A stretch of 51,388 nucleotides of DNA from positions 1-51,388 of the forward strand of contig USHV01000021.1 in the NCBI GenBank assembly GCA_900554695.1, written 5' to 3'. Under the pieces are notes generated by a model. It searched no databases. It worked only from the letters and a program-made list of their open reading frames with translations, and was not told where the DNA came from. Origin of the DNA: an uncultured Prevotella sp. (lineage in GTDB: Bacteria; Bacteroidota; Bacteroidia; Bacteroidales; Bacteroidaceae). Shown piece by piece: positions 43,708-51,388 of this stretch (the stretch's first letter is position 1; each line of letters starts with the position of its first letter). Both the position numbers and the translations under genes were made by a program.

Positions 43708-46062
43708 ATGAAATTATCTTTCTTACATGTTTTTCGCGTTTCAGTCGTGTCCGTTGTGGTTTTCATGCCTTCCGTGCTCATGGCTCAGGGTAACCGTCCT
43801 GCCGATTCTGTCAATCCGTTCATCGGAGCCAGCACCAATGTCGATGCTGCCGGTGCATATCACGGACTGGGAAAGACTTTTCCCGGTGCCGCCACGCCTT
43901 TCGGTATGGTTCAGGTAAGTCCCAACACCATCACCGGTGGTGACAATGGTTCGGGCTACAGCTACGAACATACCACCATAGAAGGCTTTGCCATGACTCA
44001 GATGAGTGGAGTGGGGTGGTATGGCGACCTCGGAAATTTCCTCGTCATGCCTACCACCGGAGCCGGCATAAAGACCATAGCCGGGACTGCCGACGGTTCG
44101 GTGGCGGGCTATCGCTCGCGCTATGACAAAAAGACGGAGACTGCCAGCGCCGGGTACTATTCGTGTTTCCTCACCGATTACGGCATCCGTGCCGAGTGCA
44201 CAGCCACACAACGCTGTGGCCTGTTGCGCTTCACCTATCCTGAGAACAATGCCTCGCGTATTCAGATCGACCTAGCCCGTCGTGTCGGCGGCACCTCCAC
44301 CGAGCAGTCGGTGCGCGTTGTCGACAGCCACACCATCGAGGGCTACATGGTCTGCACGCCTGAAGGTGGAGGCTGGGGCAACGGCGACGGCAAGGCACGC
44401 TATACTGTTTATTTTCACGCCCGCTTCAGTAAACCGCTCGAACATTACGGTTTCTGGACGGCCGATATACCGTCAGACTGGTCGCGTAAGCGCGACGATG
44501 TGGTGAGCCGGCGCTATCTTGAGCGTGTGGCAGCAGCCCGCATCGTGCGCGATACGGTAGCCATGAGCGGACGGCATATAGGCTTTTTCACCGAGTTTGC
44601 CACAAAAGAGGGCGAGCAGGTGGACATGAAGGTTGGTCTTTCGTTTGTCGATATTGAAGGAGCACGTCGCAATTTCGAGACTGAGGTTGCCCATCTCAGT
44701 TTCGACAAGGCACACCGTCGCGCCGCCGACAGCTGGAACAAAGCCCTCTCGCGAATCAGTGTCGAGGGTGGAACGGCTGACGACCGCGCCGTGTTCTACA
44801 CTGCGCTCTATCACACAATGATTGATCCGCGCACCTATGCCGACTGCGACGGCCGCTACGTTGGCGGCGACTACAAAATCCATTCTGCCGACGCAGGCTT
44901 CACAAAACGCACCATCTTCAGTGGCTGGGACGTCTTCCGCTCGCAGTTTCCGCTCCAAACGCTCATCAATCCGCGCGTGGTCAGCGACATGATCAATTCG
45001 CTTACAAGTCTCGCCCGTGAGAGCGGTAACGGCTATTACGAACGCTGGGAGATGCTCAACGCATATTCCGGATGCATGCTTGGCAATCCGGCCATACCTG
45101 TGATGGCCGATGCCTGGGCTAAGGGCATACGCACATGGGATGCTGATGAAGCCTACCGCTACGCCGTAGCCACCACAAAGAAGTTCGGCAACAGCACTCT
45201 TGGTTATACTCCCGGAGGCCAATGTCTGTCCTACACACTTGAATATGCTTACGCCGACTGGTGCTTGGGACGCATGGCGGAAATGCTCGGCCGTCCCGAT
45301 GAGGCTGCTAAATCCTACACCGCCGCACAGGCTTACCGTAACATTTTCGACCCAGAAAAAGGTTGGTTCCGTCCGCGTGAGGCTGACGGTTCGTGGCAAC
45401 CGTGGCCCGAGGAAGGCCGGTTGAAGGAGTGGTATGGCTGTGTTGAGTGTAACCCTTTGCAGCAGGGATGGTTCGTACCGCATGATCCTGACGGCATGAC
45501 AGAACTCATGGGAGGCCGCGATAAAGTGATAGCCGACCTCAACGATATGTTCGAACGCACACCCGACAACATGATGTGGAACCTCTATTACAACCATGCC
45601 AACGAGCCGGTTCACTTTGTTCCATATCTCTTTAACCGCATAGGAGCGCCGTGGCTCACGCAGAAATGGACGCGCCACATCTGCCGCAAGGCTTACTCAA
45701 ACAAGGTTGAAGGACTCTGTGGCAACGAGGATGTGGGTCAGATGTCGGCGTGGTATGTGCTCTCGGCCATCGGTCTGCACCAGTATTGTCCCGGAGACAC
45801 GCGTGTGGAAATAACCTCGCCGGTGTTCGATAAGGTCACGGTGCGGCTCGACAGCGACTATTACAGCGGCCGCCGGTTCGTGATAAAGGCCGTCGATAAC
45901 TCGCCGGAGAACATCTACATACAGCGTGCCGAGCTCAACGGCAAGCCTCTCGACGACTGCCATATCGACTTCAGTGATATTACATCGGGCGGTGAGCTCG
46001 TGCTGTATATGGGTCCGCAACCGAACAAGAACTTCGGTACTGCCGACTCCACAGCACGCTGA
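43708..46062 (+). CDS. GH92 family alpha-mannosidase (second copy)
   Basis: 784 residues from the ATG at 43708. This start gives a proper signal peptide (MKLSFLHVFRVSVVSVVVF...MAQG) and lies behind the promoter box, unlike the in-frame ATG at 43627. N-terminal beta-sandwich with VNPFIGASTNVDAAGAYHG and TFPGAATPFGMVQVSP. Catalytic domain with FSGWDVFRSQFPLQ, the probable acid in CVECNPLQQGWF (E580) and the base region GNEDVGQMSAWYV (E674-D675). The first aspartate of the GDED form seen in the other GH92 gene is Asn673 here, a variant that I believe is common in the family. The two copies differ strongly, so they likely cut different linkages. GH78 follows after 86 bp in the same direction. Confidence 0.93.
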   Translation: MKLSFLHVFRVSVVSVVVFMPSVLMAQGNRPADSVNPFIGASTNVDAAGAYHGLGKTFPGAATPFGMVQVSPNTITGGDNGSGYSYEHTTIEGFAMTQMSGVGWYGDLGNFLVMPTTGAGIKTIAGTADGSVAGYRSRYDKKTETASAGYYSCFLTDYGIRAECTATQRCGLLRFTYPENNASRIQIDLARRVGGTSTEQSVRVVDSHTIEGYMVCTPEGGGWGNGDGKARYTVYFHARFSKPLEHYGFWTADIPSDWSRKRDDVVSRRYLERVAAARIVRDTVAMSGRHIGFFTEFATKEGEQVDMKVGLSFVDIEGARRNFETEVAHLSFDKAHRRAADSWNKALSRISVEGGTADDRAVFYTALYHTMIDPRTYADCDGRYVGGDYKIHSADAGFTKRTIFSGWDVFRSQFPLQTLINPRVVSDMINSLTSLARESGNGYYERWEMLNAYSGCMLGNPAIPVMADAWAKGIRTWDADEAYRYAVATTKKFGNSTLGYTPGGQCLSYTLEYAYADWCLGRMAEMLGRPDEAAKSYTAAQAYRNIFDPEKGWFRPREADGSWQPWPEEGRLKEWYGCVECNPLQQGWFVPHDPDGMTELMGGRDKVIADLNDMFERTPDNMMWNLYYNHANEPVHFVPYLFNRIGAPWLTQKWTRHICRKAYSNKVEGLCGNEDVGQMSAWYVLSAIGLHQYCPGDTRVEITSPVFDKVTVRLDSDYYSGRRFVIKAVDNSPENIYIQRAELNGKPLDDCHIDFSDITSGGELVLYMGPQPNKNFGTADSTAR

Positions 46063-46148
46063 TACTCTGCCGGTACGTGCCGACACACATACAATCACGC
46101 TCCGGCATACATATAATGAAGACAAACAGATAACCATAAAACCTACCT

Positions 46149-48803
46149 ATGATGAGAAACCGAGTCTATGCCCTCCTTCTGGCGGTGTTCTCCTGCGCCT
46201 TTGCGCAGGCTGCCGCCAAGTCGTCGCCGTTCACCGTTGACGGCCTCAAGTGTGAGAATATGCGTGCCCCGTTGGGCATCGACAACACCTCGCCCCACTT
46301 CAGTTGGCTGCTCCATACGCCCGACCGGGGCGACCGTCAGACAGCATACGAGATACAGGTGGCGTCAGACGCCGCGCTGCTTTCCGCCGGACGGCCCGAC
46401 ATGTGGGCATCGGGCAAGGTGGCATCGGGCAAGAGTGTGATGGTGGAATACGCCGGACGCACGCTCATGCCGCGCTGCATATACTATTGGCGCGTGCGTT
46501 CATGGAACAAGGACGGCGTGGTTTCGGCATGGAGCAGGGTGTCGCGCTTCAGCGTGGGAGCACTCGGCGGACTCACCGGACGCTTCGTTGGCATGGCCAA
46601 AGGCAACGGCGACATGCGCTCGCCACTCATCCGCAAGAAGATAAAAGTGACGCCCGGCGCTACCGTACTCGCCCATGTCAACTCGCTGGGCTATCATGAG
46701 TTGTACGTCAACGGGCGCAAGGTGGACGACAGCGTGCTCTCGCCGGCAGTGTCGCAGCTCGACCGCCGCTCGCTCATCGTCACCTATGACATAACTCCAT
46801 GCCTGCTTTCCGGAGCAGCGGAAGCCGACATCGTGATATGGGCGGGGCAGGGATGGTATAAGCCCACCACGTTCGGCGCTATTTACGGAGGTCCGCTCGT
46901 GAGGGCAGACATCGACGAGGTGGATGGCCAAAGCTGGCACACCATAGCACGCACTGATACCACCTGGACCGCAGCGTCGGGCGGCTATGCCGACACCGGC
47001 ACGTGGAACGCCCTGCAGTTTGGCGGTGAGCGTGTGGACGGTCGCATCGTTCCGACCGACATGAGCACCGAATCGCTCGACCGCCGCGCGTGGTATCGTG
47101 TGGCAGAGGTGGCTGTACCGGGCATGCAGGCCACGCCTCAGATGTGTGAGAGCAACACCATCATCAGCACCGTGCGCCCTGTGTCGGTCACCAAGACCGC
47201 CGACGGCGCGTGGCTCATCGATATGGGGCGCGTGTTCACGGGTTGGTTGAGACTCAGTCCTGGCGACATGCCCGCCGGCCGAGAGGTGCGCATGGAGTAT
47301 GCCGACCATATATTCCCGGACAAAGGTTTTGAGTCGCAGGGCGAGAGCGACATATACATCACCGCCGGCAGACAGGGCGAGACGTTCTGCAACAAGTTCA
47401 ATCATCACGCCTTCCGGTACGTCCGTGTCACCGGTACGGAGAAGCGTCCGCGCTGCACGGGCTTGCAGATATCGGGCGGATATGAGCCCGCCGCGAGCTT
47501 CGAGTGCTCCGATGCCGACCTCAACGCCATACACAATATGATATTCCGCACCCTGCGTTGTCTGACATTCAGCGGCTATATGGTGGATTGCCCGCACCTC
47601 GAGCGCACGGGATATGGAGGCGACGGCAACTCGTCTACCATGACCCTACAGACCATGTACAATGTCGCACCTACCTATTACAACTGGCTTCAGGCGTGGG
47701 GCGACGTTATAGATCCCGACGGTTCGCTGCCACACGTGGCTCCGGCGGGCGGCGGTGGAGGCGGACCTTACTGGTGTGGATTCATCATAAAGGCTCCGTG
47801 GCGCACCATGCTCAACTATGGCGACGACCGAACCATGCGCCTGCGCTATGCCGACATGTGCAGTTGGCTATCGTATGTCGACCGCTACACCACCGACGGA
47901 CTGCTCGGCCGCTGGCCCGACACGCACAACCGCATCTGGTATCTGGGCGACTGGCTCACTCCGGCCGGTGTGGATGCCGGCGACGGAAGGTCGGTGGAGC
48001 TGGTGAGCAACTGCTTCGTGAGCGACTGTCTGGAGTCGATTACGCGAATTGCGCGCATATTGGGACACACTGCCGACGCCGATGCTTTTGAACAACGGAG
48101 GCTGAAGCTCAACCGCACCATACACAACCGTTTCTACAATGCCGCCGACTCCACATACGCTACCGGCTCGCCGCTCGACATGTCGTATGCCATGCTCACA
48201 GGTGTAGTGCCCGACTCGCTTTATGAAGGCGTGCACCGCAAACTGGTTGAACTGTCGCGCGGAAAGTACCGCACCCACATAGCCGTAGGTCTGACGGGCG
48301 TGCCTGTATTCACCGAGTGGGCTACGCGCAACCATGAGACCGAACTGATGTACGACATACTGAAGCAGCGCGACTATCCCGGTTACCTTTATATGATAGA
48401 CAACGGCGCCACAACCACATGGGAGAGTTGGAACGCCGACCGTAGCCGTGTGCACAACTGCTACAACGGTATAGGCACATGGTTCTATCAGGCTTTGGGC
48501 GGAATAGTGCCCGACGAGGATGCGCCGGGATGCGCTCACCTGACTATAGATCCGCAATATGCCGACCATCTCGACTGGGCACAGGCTTCGCGAGAGACTC
48601 CATACGGCCGTGTGCGCACCCGTTGGCAGCGTACGGCGGAGGGCATAAGGCTCTATGTGGAGCTGCCTGTTGGCGTGACGGCAACACTGCGTCTGCCTGA
48701 AGGAGTGGAAAAGTGTACGGTTGACGGCCGTCGTATCAGTAGGAAGGCGCGCACCACTGAACTCGTGCAGGGAACTACGCGCATAGAGATGTATATGCGT
48801 TGA
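46149..48803 (+). CDS. GH78 family alpha-L-rhamnosidase, secreted
   Basis: 884 residues with a signal peptide (about 1-22). Domains in order: fibronectin-like (about 27-135, PLGIDNTSPHFSWLL), the N-terminal beta-domain (about 155-320), a concanavalin-like domain (about 330-440), the (alpha/alpha)6 catalytic barrel (about 445-790) and the C-terminal beta-domain (GVTATLRLPEGVEKCTVDG). The catalytic acid lies in DCPHLERTGYGGDG (E485) and the base in TTTWESWNAD (E759). It cuts terminal alpha-L-rhamnose. The tail GGIVPDEDAPGCAHLTIDP fits the family. Co-transcribed with the second GH92; rhamnose is not found in mammalian N-glycans, so the locus may serve several or plant/microbial substrates. Confidence 0.94.
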   Translation: MMRNRVYALLLAVFSCAFAQAAAKSSPFTVDGLKCENMRAPLGIDNTSPHFSWLLHTPDRGDRQTAYEIQVASDAALLSAGRPDMWASGKVASGKSVMVEYAGRTLMPRCIYYWRVRSWNKDGVVSAWSRVSRFSVGALGGLTGRFVGMAKGNGDMRSPLIRKKIKVTPGATVLAHVNSLGYHELYVNGRKVDDSVLSPAVSQLDRRSLIVTYDITPCLLSGAAEADIVIWAGQGWYKPTTFGAIYGGPLVRADIDEVDGQSWHTIARTDTTWTAASGGYADTGTWNALQFGGERVDGRIVPTDMSTESLDRRAWYRVAEVAVPGMQATPQMCESNTIISTVRPVSVTKTADGAWLIDMGRVFTGWLRLSPGDMPAGREVRMEYADHIFPDKGFESQGESDIYITAGRQGETFCNKFNHHAFRYVRVTGTEKRPRCTGLQISGGYEPAASFECSDADLNAIHNMIFRTLRCLTFSGYMVDCPHLERTGYGGDGNSSTMTLQTMYNVAPTYYNWLQAWGDVIDPDGSLPHVAPAGGGGGGPYWCGFIIKAPWRTMLNYGDDRTMRLRYADMCSWLSYVDRYTTDGLLGRWPDTHNRIWYLGDWLTPAGVDAGDGRSVELVSNCFVSDCLESITRIARILGHTADADAFEQRRLKLNRTIHNRFYNAADSTYATGSPLDMSYAMLTGVVPDSLYEGVHRKLVELSRGKYRTHIAVGLTGVPVFTEWATRNHETELMYDILKQRDYPGYLYMIDNGATTTWESWNADRSRVHNCYNGIGTWFYQALGGIVPDEDAPGCAHLTIDPQYADHLDWAQASRETPYGRVRTRWQRTAEGIRLYVELPVGVTATLRLPEGVEKCTVDGRRISRKARTTELVQGTTRIEMYMR

Positions 48804-48869
48804 TGGCGTACGGCGTTGGCTACGGGGATATGAAACAGCCCGTATCAGCCCGGAAATGAATAAATATAC

Positions 48870-49240
48870 ATTCCGTCTTTGACTTTTTCTTTACAAAAAT
48901 TTTTCGCGAAATAGAAAGATGCGACCGCCTTTTCCGGCTCTCCGGCATCGGTCTGAGGTGGTTGTCTATACCCGATGTCCGGAGACCGCGTCCGCGATAT
49001 GGTGCTTTTCGTGTCGTGATAAAGGCTGTATTACACGTCAATAAAGCCCATTTCATGGCATAATATTGCCTTTTTCGGCATGCGAAACGGGCTTTATCGC
49101 AGAGTGACTACAAACGTGTTATGGTCTGATTTTGGCGTAACTGTATGTCGTCCAACGCATTGACCATATCCTCTCAAAACTCGCGTATTTGCAGGCGAGA
49201 GCACTCTTGCTCGAAAATCCGCGGGTTTTGAGAAGTTGAG
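48870..49240 (-). repeat. Composite intergenic element, copy E (inverted)
   Basis: Same orientation as copy B: tail (48874-48925, with CTTTGACTTTTTCTTTAC), array (48990-49103, units such as GTGATAAAGGCTGTATTAC, TCAATAAAGCCCATTTCA, GCGAAACGGGCTTTATCGC), cap (49171-49240, with AAAACTCGCGTATTTGC and CTTGCTCGAAAATCCGCGGG). It lies between the GH92-GH78 operon and the second ECF sigma gene. No gene is seen in 48804-49473 otherwise. Confidence 0.73.
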
Positions 49241-49338
49241 GGCGAATAATTATACATCGGGATGAATAAATATTCGGTTTTAAAATGTGAAAATTGATGA
49301 TACAAAAAATTTAATACATAGATAATGTTATTCACTCT

Positions 49339-49353
49339 TTTTTACTATATTTG
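49339..49353 (+). promoter_or_regulatory. Promoter -7 box of the ECF sigma/FecR pair
   Basis: TATATTTG at 49346-49353, followed by C, 120 bp before the start codon. The -33 region has no clear TTG at the right distance. The T-rich run and box are nearly identical to those before the second GH92 gene. Confidence 0.5.
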
Positions 49354-49473
49354 CCGAGTATAGGAATCGTTCAGGCAGTGTCCGGTGCTGCGAACCAAGG
49401 TTTGTGCTCGTGGATGCTGTCCGCACTTTTCGTCATACTTGCATAATTCTTACTTTGTTACACATATAGGAAC

Positions 49474-50052
49474 ATGCGTGAAAACAAAAGCAAAGTCTTT
49501 GATACCATATTTCGCAGGACTTACTCCAAACTTTATTTTTACGCCCTCAGCCTGTTGGGAGACGACAATGACGCTGACGACGTGGTGGAGGAAGTGTTTG
49601 TAGAATTATGGAAACGTAGGGACGAGATAGATTTGGGTGACAAGATCGATTCATTTCTCTATCGTGCGGTATATACCAGATCGCTCAATACGCTGAAGCG
49701 CCGCAACGTAAACGCTGGCCGTCTGGCTGCCATCGACGACATAAACAACAAGCGTATGGAGTATCACAGCAGCGTGACGGACGATCCTGCACGCAAGATG
49801 GAGAATGCCGACTTGCGCCGCATGATAAACGACACCATCGACAGATTGCCGGATAAGTGCCGTCAGGTGTTCTGTATGAGCTATCTCAACGGTATGCACA
49901 ACAGCGATATTGCCGAGGAGTTGCAGTTGTCTGTGCGCACTGTCGAGGCCCATATGTACCGTGCTTTGCGCTTCCTGCGCGAACACCTTGGGAAATATCT
50001 TACAATGATTGTTATTTTTTTCCAATTTATAATTAAGTGTTTTTTCAATTAA
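49474..50052 (+). CDS. ECF sigma-70 factor (Bacteroidetes expansion family), intact pair with FecR
   Basis: 192 residues. Region 2 about 10-80 (FRRTYSKLYFYALSLLGDDN, ADDVVEEVFVELWKRRDEI, FLYRAVYTRSLNTLKRR). Region 4 about 110-170 (TIDRLPDKCRQVFCMSYLNG, SDIAEELQLSVRTVEAHMYR). The last 20 residues (GKYLTMIVIFFQFIIKCFFN) are hydrophobic, a tail seen in several sigma factors of this group. FecR follows after 60 bp. The controlled SusCD genes should lie further right, outside the window. Confidence 0.93.
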   Translation: MRENKSKVFDTIFRRTYSKLYFYALSLLGDDNDADDVVEEVFVELWKRRDEIDLGDKIDSFLYRAVYTRSLNTLKRRNVNAGRLAAIDDINNKRMEYHSSVTDDPARKMENADLRRMINDTIDRLPDKCRQVFCMSYLNGMHNSDIAEELQLSVRTVEAHMYRALRFLREHLGKYLTMIVIFFQFIIKCFFN

Positions 50053-50112
50053 GATTGTTATTAGTGTAAAAATCTTTATTTTTGTTTTTATTTTATAGAA
50101 ATAGGTATCGTA

Positions 50113-51102
50113 ATGAAAGAACCGGACGAGAATGTTATAATAAGGTTTCTAACCGGATGCTGTTCTGACCAGGAGCTCGAGGAAGTGAGAGCCTGGATAA
50201 ACGCTTCGGAGGAAAACGCAGCAGAGCTGTTCAGGCTAGAGGAGACTTATAATCGTCTGAGAGGAATGGCAATGTCGGGCAGGGAAGTGGAGAAAGCCTT
50301 GGCAAGTGTCCATTCAAAGATATACCGTGTGCGTGCACGTAGGATAAGTATGCGGCGTATGATGCGCTATGCGGCAGCGGTGCTTGTACTTTTTGTCATG
50401 GGTGCGGGCATGTGGTATTTCGGCGGAGGAGTAAGACACCTCGACGCAACCGAATTTATCGTGGCAAAGGCTTCGCTCAACTCGCCTCGTGAGGTGACGC
50501 TTAGCGACAGCACGAAAGTGTGGCTCAACGCCGGATCGTCGCTCAGATACCCAAAGACTTTCGACAAGGACGAACGCCGTGTGGAGCTTCACGGAGAGGG
50601 ATATTTCGAAGTGACGAAAAACAAGGTCAAGCCTTTTGTGGTGTCGGGAGGAGATGTTGACGTGAAGGTATTGGGCACTGTGTTCGACTTCAACGTGAAC
50701 AGCGACCGCAAAATAGCCGAGGTAAGCCTCATTGAAGGTTCGGTGGAGGTGACTGAACACCGCTCGTCGGGTAAGGTGATGCTCCTGCCGGGACAGAAGG
50801 CATGCGTGGATTATGAGTCGGGTCACATCATTGTGAAGAACGCCGACGTGCGTCTCGACGCTGTATGGCACAACAGACTCATACCTTTCTATAATGCCGA
50901 CGTGCGCGAGATAGCAAATACGCTCGAACAGTTGTATGGCGTGAAGATTGTTGTGGATGCAGGCATCGACATCAACCGCACCTACTCCGGACAGATAATG
51001 CACAAGAACGACATCGACAGTGTGCTCAATCTGCTGAAGAACACGTTGCCAGTGGCTTATTATAAGAAGGGTGGAAAGATATATCTCGTGCCCAACAACT
51101 GA
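50113..51102 (+). CDS. FecR-family anti-sigma factor
   Basis: 329 residues. Cytoplasmic sigma-binding part 1-80 (VIIRFLTGCCSDQELEEVRA); one membrane helix about 84-104 (MMRYAAAVLVLFVMGAGMWYF); periplasmic FecR domain about 115-225 (VTLSDSTKVWLNAGSSLRYP, ELHGEGYFEV, VKVLGTVFDFNV); and a C-terminal DUF4974 domain about 255-326 (IPFYNADVREIANTLEQLYG). It holds the sigma factor until an STN-bearing SusC transporter signals. Complete and in frame. The remnant at 42122-42340 corresponds to residues 1-75 of such a protein. Confidence 0.93.
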   Translation: MKEPDENVIIRFLTGCCSDQELEEVRAWINASEENAAELFRLEETYNRLRGMAMSGREVEKALASVHSKIYRVRARRISMRRMMRYAAAVLVLFVMGAGMWYFGGGVRHLDATEFIVAKASLNSPREVTLSDSTKVWLNAGSSLRYPKTFDKDERRVELHGEGYFEVTKNKVKPFVVSGGDVDVKVLGTVFDFNVNSDRKIAEVSLIEGSVEVTEHRSSGKVMLLPGQKACVDYESGHIIVKNADVRLDAVWHNRLIPFYNADVREIANTLEQLYGVKIVVDAGIDINRTYSGQIMHKNDIDSVLNLLKNTLPVAYYKKGGKIYLVPNN

Positions 51103-51170
51103 CGCCATGTGGAATGTCCGCGCGAAAGAACATCGCAAGGGTGTAATAAGCTGAGGTAAAAACTATAGGT

Positions 51171-51214
51171 CTGACCGGCACAACATTCATGGTTGCGCCG
51201 GTCAGACTGTTTTC
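51171..51214 (+). terminator. Terminator after fecR
   Basis: CTGACCGGCACAAC (51171-51184) pairs with 51192-51205 over 13 of 14 positions around a 7-base loop, followed by ACTGTTTT. From 51215 to 51388 no gene is recognised. Confidence 0.8.
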
Positions 51215-51388
51215 AGAGATGCCCTCAGACGCGTTTCAGACGGGTCGGAACACGGAAATGTAAAAAAATATTCATTGTGGTTAAGTAATTCTATCAGTAT
51301 TTTTGTTCTAATACCAAAAGCTTCTTATCCCGATCCCACCGTCAAGTTAGAAGTGCAACTCCGCCACCGCCTTCCTCCGTCCTTGGAG

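Overview
The window is chromosomal DNA from a member of the Bacteroidales, most likely Prevotellaceae or a close relative. The evidence is the paired SusC/SusD outer-membrane genes, the S46 and C10 peptidases, ECF sigma/FecR pairs, promoters of the TTG-N19/21-TAnnTTTG type, and secreted proteins ending in short tails of the LPSGxYIVxGxK type. Species cannot be read from the sequence alone. I found no tRNA, rRNA, intact transposase or phage gene.

Layout, left to right. (1) 1-13.4 kb, all minus strand: the N-terminal 265 residues of an MFS transporter, a GH115 alpha-glucuronidase with two tandem C-terminal modules, a decayed GH2 gene, a purple-acid-phosphatase-like metallophosphatase, an S46 dipeptidyl-peptidase, a polysaccharide flippase, a four-helix-bundle protein preceded by a 250-bp purine/pyrimidine tract, and a fused SpmA-SpmB protein. 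(2) 14.4-26.9 kb, plus strand: a GLUG-repeat surface protein, a SusC/SusD pair and a large C10 cysteine peptidase, suggesting a locus aimed at peptide or glycoprotein. (3) 27.8-48.8 kb, mostly plus strand: GH95; a TIG/NHL lipoprotein - SusC - SusD - DUF1735 lipoprotein operon; GH92 - endonuclease/exonuclease/phosphatase-family protein; an ECF sigma gene on the minus strand with a broken anti-sigma gene; then GH92 - GH78. Two alpha-mannosidases beside a SusCD operon and an ECF/FecR pair suggest host or fungal mannose-containing glycans as substrate. (4) 49.5-51.1 kb: an intact ECF sigma/FecR pair whose target SusCD is probably beyond the right edge.

The least explained signal is a dispersed intergenic element present five times (about 5.8, 13.8, 27.3, 41.4 and 48.9 kb). 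Its centre is an array of about five to seven units with a 22-bp period. Each unit is a 17-bp imperfect dyad of the form CGAWAWRGSCYWTWTCG followed by a 5-bp variable linker. Four copies also carry a conserved 'cap' on one side and an A/T-rich 'tail' on the other: two copies lie in one orientation with almost equal length (492 and 494 bp) and two in the opposite orientation. All five sit between transcription units.

A second candidate is a strongly folded stretch of about 260 bp in front of the orphan ECF sigma gene (43157-43418). A good minus-strand promoter lies just before it, and one strand segment can form either of two mutually exclusive helices. The anti-sigma gene that should control this sigma factor is reduced to 72 codons with an internal amber stop.
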